DNA from: Bryopsis sp. KO-2023
Lineage: Eukaryota; Chlorophyta; Ulvophyceae; Bryopsidales; Bryopsidaceae
Assembly: GCA_030272585.1 (NCBI GenBank)
Contig: BSYQ01000002.1
Span: 2,666,001 to 2,730,000 of the forward strand
Length of the DNA: 64,000 nucleotides
Direction: 5' to 3'
Shown: piece after piece, positions 32,911-44,041 of the stretch
Layout: each line of letters begins with the position of its first letter
How positions within the stretch are numbered: position 1 is the stretch's first letter
Made by a program: the position numbers and the translations under genes
The notes under the pieces: model-generated
Told to the model about the DNA's origin: nothing
Database searches by the model: none
What the model saw: only the letters and a program-made list of their open reading frames with translations

Positions 32911-33125
32911 TCGTTCAAACGCGGCACAAAGAAAACCCCTTTGTACCCAAGTTGTATCTCGCCTAGGCCTCGTGGTTTCGGTGGTTTCAGCGAAGAAAAA
33001 AAAAATGCGGGAGAATCGAACGGGCCTGTTACGAACGCGCACCAGAAAACGTACTCTATGGCACTATTTGCGGAAATAAAAGAAAGCAGGGGTTTTCGGT
33101 TTTCCAGGATGAAAAAACAGTGAAT

Positions 33126-33674
33126 ATAGTGATGTCCTTGTTGAATTCACAGTGTTGAATTCATGGGGGGGTTATCAAACACTAACGATAGTCACTTGGA
33201 AAACTGGCAAGGGAACGTCTACAGAACGTTCACTGGGTTTTCTGCTTGCGCCTGAACGGGACCGTGTCGAACAAACAAACAAACGCACGAAAAAAGAATG
33301 GAAGCGGTGGGTCTCTCGTTGCTTTCGTGTTGCCATCGCTTACCCTATTTTTGAGGGTTTGTCTTTGCCTTTGTCTTTCTGGAGTCGCTTTTGGCTTATG
33401 AAAACGGGTCGGCGACCGGCGGTCGGTTTCGACGTGCGCCACCTGGGAATAGGCCAGCAGCAAATTTCGCGCCAAAGCCGGTCGATGGGGTCGTTCACTC
33501 TTTTTCTCTATCTTTCGGAAGGATGCGGTTGGCCGATGCCTCGCTGTTTTTTCCAAGACGACCTCCTTTGCTTGCCGCCGTGTAGCTTCGTTGGGGCAGG
33601 TGGTTTTTGAGAATGCTGTCAAGCAGTGCATGCATGTTTATTTGGTCACGAATGTTTTTTTTCAGGAAAACACG
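33126..33674. other. Upstream region of the coiled-coil gene
   Basis: It likely contains promoter and 5' leader. A possible leader intron ends in TTTTTTTTCAG just before 33666. No separate gene. Confidence 0.4.
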
Positions 33675-34704
33675 ATGTCGACCCAGACTTCCCCTCACTC
33701 CATTCTTTGGGGTTGGGTAGACGAAGAAAAATCAGTGGACGAGGGGCTCGACGAAGGCGAGGTTTTGAAAGGTATAGCGAGCCCCTCGTCTACTGATGAT
33801 TCTGAAACGTCGTGCGACGGAAATAGGGATGTCCCCGCTGGAACCTGTTTTTCCGACAGCGAGCTCGATGATATCCTGTTATGCGAGTCCGTCACCAGTG
33901 CGAGGCGGTTGACACCTGCTTGGATCCCCTGTTGGACTTCTCCTCACTCATGGCCATGGAGCATGGTGTTGTGAGACGCGACCGGTCTGTGCAGCCCTCC
34001 CAGGAGCTCTCGCGGACCCCATCTGTTGCCAGCCAATCTCCTGTGTTGACGCCTTCTTCTGTACTGAGGGAAGAAAACGAGCGCCTCCACAAGCAGCTGG
34101 AAGAATCCCTCAAGGAAAACAGGAGGCTGAATGAGATTGTGGAGGGTCTACAGGTGAGAGAATTTGAGAAACAGTGGGATGTCCTGGATGATTGCTTTCA
34201 AAATCTATGATTTGACCATCTATCATACCAAATTCTGTTGTTCTTTTTCTCCAGAGGAGTTTGGCTCAGTCCGAGGAGAGGTGGGCTGATTCAGAGCGTG
34301 CCGCCATGACTGCGATGTTCGAGAATAGGAGGCTGTTGTGCCTGCTGGAGGAGCACAATACACAGGTGGAAGAATCGATTCCAGTATCGGGAGGTAGAGA
34401 ACAGATAAGGGCTGGTGTGTCCGATATGGGTGGAAATGGCGAAATCGCATTGGAGGATGGTCTGGAGGGGCTGGCAGAGGGGGCTGGGGTCAGAAAGATG
34501 AAGAGTGAGAAGAGCAGTCGGTCTGCTAGCCCGATTCTGCAAGATCCGGAGAATTCCGGGGGGGATCAGGAGTTGGGAGAGGTGGAAGTGAGGGTCCCAA
34601 GGGATGGCAGGGGGAGGAAAAGATGGTTGCAAGGGATATTGATTGGGGCTGTGGGATTGTCATTTCTTGCCAAGAGGGCAATCTGTGCCGGCACTAAGCG
34701 GTGA
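33675..34704 (+). CDS. Coiled-coil, tail-anchored protein (2 exons; possible frameshift)
   Basis: Exon 2 (34255-34704) joins exon 1 (to 34153) in phase 0. The frame that joins contains a Leu-zipper-like coil (LREENERLHKQLEESLKENR) and starts with an ATG at 33881, giving 240 residues. A different frame from ATG 33675 encodes an acidic, Ser-rich stretch (SDSELDDILL...) that also looks coding and overlaps until about 33900, so a one-base shift or assembly error is likely. The C-terminus is a basic segment, a hydrophobic span (WLQGILIGAVGLSFLA) and a short basic tail, typical of tail-anchored membrane proteins. Family unknown. Confidence 0.65.
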
Positions 34705-36111
34705 TGCGTCACCATTGTATTTTTATATCTGTGTGGTTTGGTGGAGTGGAAGCCTTCCACTGGAAGGGGGGAAAGGGGGAAGGAAGGGAGTTGGGAGGGG
34801 TTTGGGAGATTTTTGAGGCCTGTTTTAGGTAGCAGGGTCAAAAGAAAAACTGTAGACCGAAAAAAGTAAAAGAAAAACAAAATCAGAGGGGTAGGTGGGG
34901 CAAATTGCAGGCTGAGGAAAAAGTAAAAAGTAAAAAAAAACCATACCAAAACAAAGTGGGTGGGAGCGCTGTTGGAATAGAACATTCTGATCCAACCAAA
35001 AACATATGACAATTTTGAATTCCAAAGCAAACAAGAAAAAAGGGACAAATGCACAGAACTGTGCTGCTGAAGCTTTCAGCGACATGAAAAACCTGCAGCG
35101 GAGGAAGCAAAGGAACGATTGCACCGATAGAGCTGGAACATTGATATGATGTCTATTTTTGAGGTGAGTGCAAAATAATATGGGTTTTCGTTTTGGGGTT
35201 CTATGCAGCAACTGTGCGTCTCGAAATTGATGGGCTGTGGGCATCTGAGATCCACATCTTTTCCCTCTCTTTTATTCTCTTTTTTTTTTTTTTCCCTGGC
35301 AGAATAATGCTGAGGGAAAAATGAACATCAGTTGCTGGTGATAGACCTCTTCATGTGAGCAGCCCTTTCTTCGGCCATCCATTCACAGACTGCTCCCCCC
35401 AAGAAATTCCTTTCAAGCCCAGCCGCTCCAGTAGGGAGATTGCCCCTGAATGTTGTGAATGCTATTCAGCAATTTGGGTGTTGTGGGTATTGTTTCTCAT
35501 CGATTTTTTTTGAAAATGCCTACAAAATGTTCGCGGTTTGAAAAGGTTCATACAAGGAGAGCAACCTTATTATGATGTAATCATTGACAACATGATCATA
35601 GAAAAAGGGAAAAGGCACTTTAAGAATGTGACTTCATGTTTGCTTGCAGTGGGGTCCTCACAGAACTCCCATCTGCTGTTTTAATTGTGAGGTGATCAGG
35701 TTGGTTTATGGCCTTCATTCTCAATTAATTAATGTGAATCAAAAAATGTAGACATGATCCAAACAAACAAGCAATTAAAGTAAGGGGTCTTCTCTCTGGA
35801 AGATGAACAAAATATCACCCGAAATCAATGTATGGTTACAAAAAATTCGAATTTTCCTTCCTGAGGAAACAGAAATGAGCGATAATTTCCCCCGAAAAAA
35901 CAAAAAAAATGCACACCTTGACCCAAATCCCCAAGTGTGGAAAGAAAGGGAACAAAATTGATGGAAAAATCGAAACGATCCACCTTGAAAAAAAAAATAT
36001 GCTGAAAAAAAAATTGGAAATCTGTGCATGTTAACTTCATCGATCGATCGATTAAAATGAAAAAAACAAACAAGCAATTCTGAAACTAGAACAGCGCCTT
36101 TCTGACGCCAC
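34705..36111. other. Intergenic
   Basis: 3' flanks of the converging coiled-coil and transporter genes. T-runs at about 35280-35294 and an ATCGATCGATCGAT stretch near 36040 are the only notable features. Confidence 0.4.
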
Positions 36112-37068
36112 TCAATTCGACTCCTTTCGACCTTTGGGCTGCTTGCCCCCATCATCATCATTATCAGAGAGGGGCGGCGCGGTTTCCTGAGCCTCATATC
36201 TCGCAATCCATAGCCCCACGATGTAAGCATCGATAAACAGCTGCGAGATATGTGCAATCACGCAAGGAATCGTGATCAACCCTGAATCCCCCACCTCGCT
36301 CTCTTTCAAAAACGAAATAACAGTCACCGTAACCGGCAGCGTTTTCTGACTCGCCATGATGAGTACCGCTTTCCGCTCCCTGTCGCTCAACCGCAGGATG
36401 CCCGCCCCTGCGAAATTGAACGCCAAAAACACAAGGTGCATGGCGATTGCACCCGCGAGCGCTTCGAGAATGTTCACGACGCTCTGTTTCATGATGCCGT
36501 CCTGTGAACGGCTGAGCGTTTGCCACACGATGCAAACGAGCGACACGCTGCTGGTCAGACTGAGAAGCGTCTTGTACCTCGTGACGAACCGCTGCACAGT
36601 CACGTGGGTTTCCCGCACCCCCTTCCCGATCAACAGAGGGACGAGTATAGTGCATGCCAATTTCACCACCAAGCGGGTGGCGTCGATGTCGATGCTGCTG
36701 CCGCCACCCACCACGACGGATATCGCGAAAGGGGTGGTGAGGATGCCCAGCATGTTGGTGCAAACCGTCAGCATCAAGGCAAGCGCTCCGTTCCCGTAGG
36801 CTTGCACCACCAGGGTGACCCCTGATGTGAGCGTGGTGGGGACGGCGGCGAAAATTGCTAGCCCAGTCGCGAATTCGGGGGTGCTGAAGGGGATTTTGAC
36901 CAAGGCGAAGCCTAAGCAAGGGGTTATTATGAGGATGGTGATGGCTCCGTACAGGAACCCGACGTAAGCTTTGAGGGCAGCCATTATGTTGGTGGTTTTG
37001 AGCGTCAGCCCAGAGATGATGAAGATAGTGCACACGTTTATGTTTTGAATGAGTCGATAGTCGCCCAG
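36112..37068 (-). CDS. Bile acid:sodium symporter family (BASS4/SLC10A7-like) transporter, 3' exon
   Basis: 318 codons plus stop form one exon bounded upstream by a TTTTCCAG acceptor at 37071-37069. The start of the exon reads LGDYRLIQNINVCTIFIISG; the family hallmarks GLTLKT, ATGLAIFAAVPTTLTSGVTL and LTVCTNMLGILTTPF are intact. About eight hydrophobic segments follow, with a charged cytosolic tail (PPLSDNDDDGGKQPKGRKES). Relatives move sodium with organic anions in plastid or secretory membranes. The first one or two membrane segments are missing from this exon, so at least one upstream exon exists or the gene is truncated. Confidence 0.85.
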   Translation of the reverse strand: MGDYRLIQNINVCTIFIISGLTLKTTNIMAALKAYVGFLYGAITILIITPCLGFALVKIPFSTPEFATGLAIFAAVPTTLTSGVTLVVQAYGNGALALMLTVCTNMLGILTTPFAISVVVGGGSSIDIDATRLVVKLACTILVPLLIGKGVRETHVTVQRFVTRYKTLLSLTSSVSLVCIVWQTLSRSQDGIMKQSVVNILEALAGAIAMHLVFLAFNFAGAGILRLSDRERKAVLIMASQKTLPVTVTVISFLKESEVGDSGLITIPCVIAHISQLFIDAYIVGLWIARYEAQETAPPLSDNDDDGGKQPKGRKESN

Positions 37069-39954
37069 CTGGAAAAAAAGGGATGAAAAAACGCAGTTAG
37101 CGTTTTAATATCCCTCTCGGGATGAATTGCGAAAGCTATAAATACGCCATGGGGGATGCCGCCAGTGGGATTTTAATTTTGCAACAGTTTAAGTCCGACT
37201 GGTTCACCCACTGATGAGATCAGAAGTATTGCTTGAAATCAATCTTGTTTCCAATCAAATCAGCTGTCCATTCAATTTTTTTTTTTTTTTTTTGGGGGGG
37301 GGCAAAGCTTGTTTTTCGTAGCAATCAATCAACTTCTTTTATAATTTTTCTTTTAATTTACGATAAAAGAAACTCTGAAGGGGGGGAGGGGTCAGGCAGG
37401 CAGACAAAATCATACCCAGAACCTAAAATTAAACAGTAAAATATAATTCTGTGAAGGAGAGTGTAATTCTTCGGTGTAATTCTTTTGAAAAGGAGAAAAA
37501 ATCTGAATATTGGGTTTCAATAAATGAACCCAGAAACATGTCTTCCTGAATTTCTATATGTGTCTTAAAAGTCCGCAACAAAAATAAATATAACTATGTA
37601 TAGATTTCCAGTTGTTGTTTATTCTTTTCTTTTTTTTCGGACAACACTTGAATTTCTTTTTTAGTGGTACACTGATGGCCCAGATGTATGTGGTCAGAAT
37701 ATGCATTTCCCCCCCCCCCAACCCCCCCCAAAAAAAGTTGGAAAAACTTCAGCATATCACCTGCCATTCAGAAATTGCTTCTCCTGGATACGGCCACAGC
37801 ATTGCCCAAACCAAAGCTACAAAAAATCCTTCATAGTAACACCCAAAAAAGAAAGCCAGGTCAGAGAACAATCCAACTTGTCAGTTTTTGTTTTTTTTTG
37901 TGTACTATTTCTAGTCATTTTCAATTTTTGATTGTTTGTTTTTTTATTTATAATTCATTTGTTCATGAATATTTTGATTTATTTGCATTTTTTATTTCCA
38001 CCAGGCCCCATTGATGCTCATACTTATCATAACAATGACAATTATCATTGTCTCTAACTAGACACCCCTGGCATCAATATGAGCATCGGTTGAAACCATC
38101 TTTCAAGAATGTATGTTGATCATATGTAGTCAGACAGGGACAGTAGAAATACGATTAAAAAGTGAGTGAAATTTGACCATTAACCGTGGGGAAAACGGGC
38201 AATTTTTCTCTGGAAGTGCTGGGCTGCAATTCATTTGGTTTTCAATGTGAAACATTGAATATGATTCCGAACAAAAAAAAAAAAACTGACCAAATTCCCC
38301 CATGCCAGGCCAAGGCCTATAGCACTTGGGAAAACAGCGTTACATGAATGCTGTTCGTTTCCTGAAATCTCACCCAAAGGCAAGAAATGCTGCAGCACCG
38401 TCTTTTTTGTCCAAGCCCTGAGTAAAAACGAAATCCAGAAACCAAATCAAGATTTCCCCTGAGATTTGCCTAAGAATTTGTTCACTACAATTCATTGCTT
38501 GTATTAATAATAACATTTTTCTTAATTTCTTGAAGATTATTTCTTAGGGGAGGAAGCTGGAAACATCAACACAAACTAAACACTGCTAGCATTTGTTCAA
38601 GGGCTCCATTACTGATCGAGTCTTTCCATGGTGTGAGGAAAAACCACCCAGAAGCAGAAGGAGCACCCTGCCAACTCTTCGTGACACCACTCGGCAGCGC
38701 TGGGTTGAACTAAGACACCACTGCTTGGCATATCCCCGAAAACTCACCCCCAGTTCCGCAATTTGGAGTCTGGAGAAGCAGCATCCCCACTTTGATCCAG
38801 CAACGGGACCTGCATCGCTTCCTCGACATTGTCCGCCTCCGTTCCACTCATCGCTTTTCCCCCGCGAAAGACAGGAAGGGGCTCAGGTCCTTCTCTCGTC
38901 AAACGCTGTGGCGGGGAAGGCCTTCCTTACGAGCAAGTCTGGTTGCGTTTTTGATATCGCAAAAACTGGCAGGGTTTTGCACGGATATTAGTAATCACTT
39001 ATTACACTGCGAAATCACCCTCCTCCAACATGACAACACCAAAAATCGTGCAAAAATCTTGTAAAAATCGCCCCTCGGGTCATGCTGCGATTGCAAATGA
39101 TACTTTCAACGATTACGCGACATCTAACAATGTTTGTGCGGCGCTTGGATACATATTCTTGCGGCTCAGTGTTAAACACGCGTTTTTGTTTTGAAAAGAA
39201 CGACAGATCGGCATCAAAACACTTGATTGAATGCGACGGCTTAACCCGAACACAAGACGTCTTTGTTGACGTCGACATCAATGCCAACCCAACGACAACC
39301 CAACCCCACCTAAAACCAGCCTCGGCTGGGTTATACGGGGTTTCGGTTTTTATGTTTTTTTCTGTCTTTGTGAGAAAATAAATGGGTTTACAGACTTTTC
39401 ATCGTTATTGGTGCCGATCTGCTCAGGAATGAGGGGAGAACAAAATCTCCCCTCAGATTTTGGAGTCCAGGAGACGATTGTCGCCACCAGTTCAATTTTG
39501 ATTTTTTGTATATGCTCCTGTAATATGACCAGTTCGATGATCTTTTTTTTTATATGCTCCTGGAATACTTGTTTTGGTTGTATAAAGAACAGTATATGCA
39601 ACAGTATATGAGAAAGCTAGTTCATTTTTGTTTTTTGGAGGCATGTTTTCAGGGAAGAGAGGGCTTTGTTTGGAAGGTCCCTTCCTCTGCTCACCTAGCT
39701 TTGACTTTGAAGCTCGTTTTTTAACACGATATCAGGGACAAAACTTACAATAGCTGAACATCTGGATAATTACAGGGATGATGTATTTGTAACGCAGTTC
39801 TGAGCAACTTTTTCTTTTTGATCTTTGTTTCAATCAGTTGAGCGCAATTTTCTCATCAACAGGAGACAAATAAAAAGAAATTCTTTTTTTTGGGGGTGGG
39901 GGGGCATGCCCAGGGGGGCTGTGTACATGTTGGCACCTTCTTCCATTCTCATCT
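37069..39954. other. Upstream of transporter; low gene content
   Basis: Mostly AT-rich, with T-, G- and C-runs (37280-37307, 37714-37736). A possible first exon is listed separately. A nested hairpin sits at about 38013-38086, and a roughly 45-bp imperfect duplication (GTTCRATKMT...ATATGCTCCTG) lies at about 39490-39570. Confidence 0.4.
38748..38851 (-). CDS. Candidate first exon (possibly of the transporter)
   Basis: ATG at 38851-38849 opens an acidic leader (MSGTEADNVEEAMQVPLLDQ...) ending in phase 2 at a strong donor, GTGAGT. The following transporter exon at 37068 begins in phase 0, so an intermediate exon encoding the missing membrane segments would be needed. I could not locate one. 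The link to the transporter is inference. Confidence 0.35.
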
Positions 39955-40035
39955 CCAGGCCGGACTGAGTTTTACTTTCGTTTTTTGGACTGATAAATCC
40001 ATCCTCGAAAGAGATGAGTTTTGCTCAGTGGATGC

Positions 40036-40039
40036 CTAG
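40036..40039. other. Empty target site of the 5.2-kb element
   Basis: GTGGATGCCTAGTTCCTTGAGC here carries one TA between flanks that in block A are separated by the element: TGGATGCCTA ends at 80 and TAGTTTCTTGAGC begins at 5279. It shows the pre-insertion state. Confidence 0.85.
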
Positions 40040-40129
40040 TTCCTTGAGCATCTCCTCACTTTCTAGCGGAAAATTTTGCGACGGCGATGCTACAGTGTTT
40101 CTGTAGTTTGTATGTCTGTTTTCTGCGGC

Positions 40130-40167
40130 GGTGCACAAGTGGCGGCGGCACAAGTGGCGGCGGCACA
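40130..40167. repeat. Short tandem repeat (CACAAGTGGCGGCGG)
   Basis: A 15-bp unit is repeated two to three times. It is near the point where B and A stop aligning. Confidence 0.7.
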
Positions 40168-40687
40168 GGATGACGGGGGCCAATTTTCTCAGCAATATAT
40201 CTAACCTGACAACCAAAGAAAAAATTTTCTTGTTGCCCCTGCCGACAAAACGTGTTACAACCGCAACGAAATTAAAAACTACCTTCACGACATCGTGTCT
40301 GCACCACTGAGAGAAAAAACCTCTTTAGCGGCAGAGGTCTTAATTGTTCATGCATCCAAGTGGAAACATCGATGTTAAACAGCGATATCGCTGATGATCG
40401 TATTTCATGAAAGCAACACAAGCTGTTTGGGTCTGGTTAGAACGAGCCTTGCATCAACCGCCGATCGATGCTGTGAACTCCGAGAGTGATCTCTGGCCTT
40501 TTTTTTTCATTGAAGGAACAATGCACCAGACCGAAGCAGGGGATTCATCATTTGCACACAATCAGGGAAACCATTCTCGTCATTTTTTACTGTGACTTTG
40601 GGAGGGTATGTTTTCCCCCAGATTCGGCAGAGAAACGGGCCAGATTCTCTTTTGTCCATTAGAGAATTGGACAAAAGGAGAATGTGT

Positions 40688-40760
40688 GTCCACGTGGCCT
40701 AATGGAGAAGGCGTCTGCCTCCGGAGCAGAAGATTGCAGGTTCGAGTCCTGCCGTGGATG
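40688..40760 (+). tRNA. tRNA-Arg (CCG)
   Basis: The acceptor GTCCACG pairs with CGTGGAT (one G-T). The D arm is GGCCTAATGGAGAAGGC, the anticodon CCG is at 40721-40723 in the loop CTCCGGA, and the T arm GCAGGTTCGAGTCCTGC is fully paired. It is the intact partner of the altered copy at 5809. Confidence 0.93.
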
Positions 40761-41429
40761 CCTTTCGTTGCATTGCTCTAATTTTCAACAAAATGTGGAA
40801 AGACCAGCTGGCTTTGGATCAGTAAAACACGGACCCACGACTCTCTTTGAGTGGTACTTCATCTTAAAGTATTCTTGGTAGATTCTGTACGCTGGATTTA
40901 CTATTTTTGGTTTCAATGGAGCCCCTGGCTTCTGTGTGTGTAATATTGAATATTGATTCGTTGATTGAGTCTCGAAGAGACTGAAGGCTTTATTACTCAA
41001 GTCCGTATTTACAAACAACAATTGTCATTCGAAAAGAACAATAGAGGGATCAGAGGCCTGGTCAATGACTAATGGTACATCCGCACAGGGCAACTGGTCT
41101 CGACTGTAGCCTCAACTGTTCTTTTTGATACTTTGCATATCCTGAGTTTAAAATCGTGAACTCTGGAGTTCCAGAACTTAGGGTTCCAAACCATGACGTG
41201 TTCCACCATCCTGAATTCAGGTAAAGGGACTTTCCACACGCTTTTTCTTTTCGGTTTATCAAGTATCATGCTTTTTTTTTGGGCGTGTTGCGTTGCAAAA
41301 TGGGAGAGTGGATACACACTTTGGATTGTTCTGGATATGCCTTGTTTAAACTGTTTAAAGTAGCAACTATGGATTTCAGCGCTTCGGGAGTTGAACCCGA
41401 AGTAAGCCACATCGCTGCTTGTCTGTCAT

Positions 41430-41619
41430 GGGTGCACGATCACAGCGGCAGTGCAAGACTGCAACCATGCCGTGCAGGGCAAATGCAAGCATCTGTTACC
41501 CCCGCACCCCATAAAAAATCAATTTAATCGTCAAGGGATCTAATAGATCCCATATCAGCGATTAAACTGATAAGAACAGATACTACACTTGATCTTAGCC
41601 AAAAGGCCGAGAAAGGTAT
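41430..41619 (-). ncRNA. U2: U2 spliceosomal snRNA (copy B)
   Basis: Same length and 5' sequence as copy A. It differs in the loop of the GGGATC stem (ATTAG here, ATTCG in A) and at the Sm-like site (GATTTTTTATG against GATTTTTCATG). The branch-site-recognition region is unchanged. Both copies could be functional. Confidence 0.93.
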
Positions 41620-41915
41620 GATTTTGAAAGAAAAGGCATCTGTGTTGGTGGCAAAAAACCCTTGCTCTCCAACATATTTTGCGTGTTGGAAAAAAGCGCT
41701 TGAGAACGACCCTGGTGGACGGTGCAAACGCCTGTGCCTCTGCACGAGGTTCCTTTGCCGAGGACGTCTGTGGGGTTCTCCAAGAAGGGTTTCTTTCGAT
41801 CGATCGATCCATCTATACCAGTGGTTGAAACTCTCAACTGGTCACGTGATACCGCCGTCACTGGGGCTCCAGTCACTTCGGCATGGTGGTACTGGTGGAG
41901 TTTTTTCTTGGAACA

Positions 41916-42267
41916 ACGTTCCACTCTGTGTACCTCGTTATCAGGCACGCAGAGTGTGTTGGAGCTTCACAGAACTGACATTTGAATTTGTCGTCTACAC
42001 TCGAACTCCATCCAAAAGTCTGAAAATGGCGTGCGTTGAACTGACACAAGAGAATGTCGAGCAGGGTAGGGCCTGTTTATCACCCAAGCGGGGACTGTTG
42101 AGCGTGGATCGAAGGTGTATATCATTGGTCCAGTGCTCAGCGTTGATGGTATATCCTCTCCAAGGGGTGGGTCTGTTCTGGCCGCCTACCTTGGTGGAAG
42201 GACAATGCACCAGAGCGAAGGACAGGATTCACCATTGGTACACATTCAGAGAGACCGTTCAATTTTT
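41916..42267 (+). repeat. Dispersed 430-bp repeat, copy 4 (internally shortened)
   Basis: It follows U2 copy B as copy 1 follows U2 copy A. It lacks the central GAAGAGTGGGTGG...AGCAGCGATC part, including the A-box-like word, and ends GACCGTTCAATTTTT. Confidence 0.7.
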
Positions 42268-43138
42268 GTCGTTTGATGGGTTCTGTTGGCACTTCTTGAT
42301 CATTTTCCCTTCATTCTTGTCTTTTTTTGCACCTTCAGTTACTTCCACATGAATATTAAGTGATGCAAAGACTGGGGCGCCGAACCGTTCCATCTAAATT
42401 GGGTGGACCTTTCTGGCTGATGGTGCGTTGTTTGTTGCCCACCAGCACTGCAGGCATTAACCCCGTTATTGGCATTGCAGATCTAGTGGATAGGTTTCGT
42501 CTCCTCAGCGCTCTTAGAATGTGCACAGTCGAGTGCTATGAGGCTGCCAGCACTCAAGTAAAGGCACTGCCATCGTCTGCAAGTTTCCAGTTCTCGGGGT
42601 GTCCAGGCGTATATATGGTGAGATGGTGAGGGTTTTCAGAACACAACAATGGCGTTCAAAAAGAATCAAGGAAAGCAGTTCTATGAATTTCATAGTATGA
42701 AAGAAATTAAGTGCACAACTGATCTAACTTAAAAACAATTGATCTTGAAAAAAAACAATTTTAGTAAGTGACAGGATGCACTGATCAGTGTGTTTTAAAA
42801 TGAGTTCATCATTCCACCGATTCGGTGGTACCTAAATACTTGACCACCCTTGGTGGTTTGGGTGGCGTAACACATGATTTTGTATTGAAAGAACATTAGC
42901 TTCTCAAAACCACAAATTCGAAGATTACCACCACGGCTTGTTAAGTGCATACAATGAAACGACAATCAAGACATTTTTAGCATTAAGAGACCCCGCCCCG
43001 TTATACTTAGGTTATCTATTGAGGCAAGAAATCCCAAATCCTAATCGTGCCAACAACGTCGACCACCACAAGCTGACTACGTTGTACCCACAAGCATAAA
43101 GATGTGCGCTCAACACGAATAGATCTTATCAACTTTTG
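42268..43138. other. Block-B-specific intergenic
   Basis: No gene is supported. It replaces the tRNA-Leu/secreted-peptide region of block A. Confidence 0.4.
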
Positions 43139-44041
43139 TTAAACAATGTCCCAAACATCTACCGTGCTCCCCCTCGATCCGATAACTATTCGAGAATCAT
43201 CCAGATCAACACATTTGACCCATTTAGGGAGTCGGTACGTTTCCTTAACCTCTCCATCTTCTAGACTCCAAAGGTTAACACTGTTGTCAAACGATCCGCT
43301 CAATACCCAATCTCCATGAACAACAAGAGATAGCACACTTGAGGAGTGCCCTTGAAAACTTTGAACACATGTCGCTCTGGAGATATCCCATGCACGAATA
43401 CTTCCATCGAGGCATCCAACAAGTAAGATTTTCCCATTGCAAGCTGATGCCAAGGCCCGAATATGGCAAGAATCTTCAAGTAGTTGTTGTTTGCACTCCC
43501 AAGTCCCTGGCCTCCACAACCGAACCCTACGATCATCTCCAGCACTTGCCACCATGTCTCCAACCTCGACAATGCAAGCCACCATTCCCATATGTGCCAT
43601 GAATTGTGACAATAAGACGCTTCTCTCGATACTCCACACATGTATGCGGCCCCCTTGGTTTCCGCTCAAAACCACGTCCTCCAACAAACATAAAGAACAC
43701 GACCTCGTTCCCGTTTCGATCACCTTCCTGATTTCTCTCTTTCTCAGGTCCCATATTTTAATCCAGCTCTCACCCCCTACTCCGATCAGGTTGTTTCTTT
43801 TTACGGCACAATAAACTTCTGAAGCAACATTTTTCAACACAAATGTGATAGGTTGTACATCTCCAGCCCTCCAAGACTTTTCCAAATCCACATTCTTTTT
43901 CAAGCTAGGATCAGCAGCTGCAACCATCCATGCTGAAGCTACACAAGCGCATTTGGCGACCTCGCTAGGTGGCAGAGGTCCGAGAATCTGAGTGATGATA
44001 TCTACAGGTAAATCCCACTGATGTTGAACTGTGAATTCCAT
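43139..44041 (-). CDS. F-box/WD40 repeat protein (copy B, diverged)
   Basis: A single exon of 300 residues starting MEFTVQHQWDLP. An F-box is at residues about 9-45 (LPVDIITQILGPLPPSEVAK). WD40 repeats are clearer than in copies A and C: IKIWDLRKRE, GRIHVWSIER, DDRRVRLWRPGTWE, DGSIRAWDISRA, DNSVNLWSLEDGE and a final TVDVWDIV. It is much more diverged from A and C than they are from each other, and in the opposite orientation to A within its block. Probably an SCF substrate adaptor. Confidence 0.87.
   Translation of the reverse strand: MEFTVQHQWDLPVDIITQILGPLPPSEVAKCACVASAWMVAAADPSLKKNVDLEKSWRAGDVQPITFVLKNVASEVYCAVKRNNLIGVGGESWIKIWDLRKREIRKVIETGTRSCSLCLLEDVVLSGNQGGRIHVWSIERSVLLSQFMAHMGMVACIVEVGDMVASAGDDRRVRLWRPGTWECKQQLLEDSCHIRALASACNGKILLVGCLDGSIRAWDISRATCVQSFQGHSSSVLSLVVHGDWVLSGSFDNSVNLWSLEDGEVKETYRLPKWVKCVDLDDSRIVIGSRGSTVDVWDIV

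Noticed and set aside
36194..37033. 279-codon His/Arg-rich frame over the transporter exon
   Set aside because: Out-of-frame shadow of the membrane protein gene.
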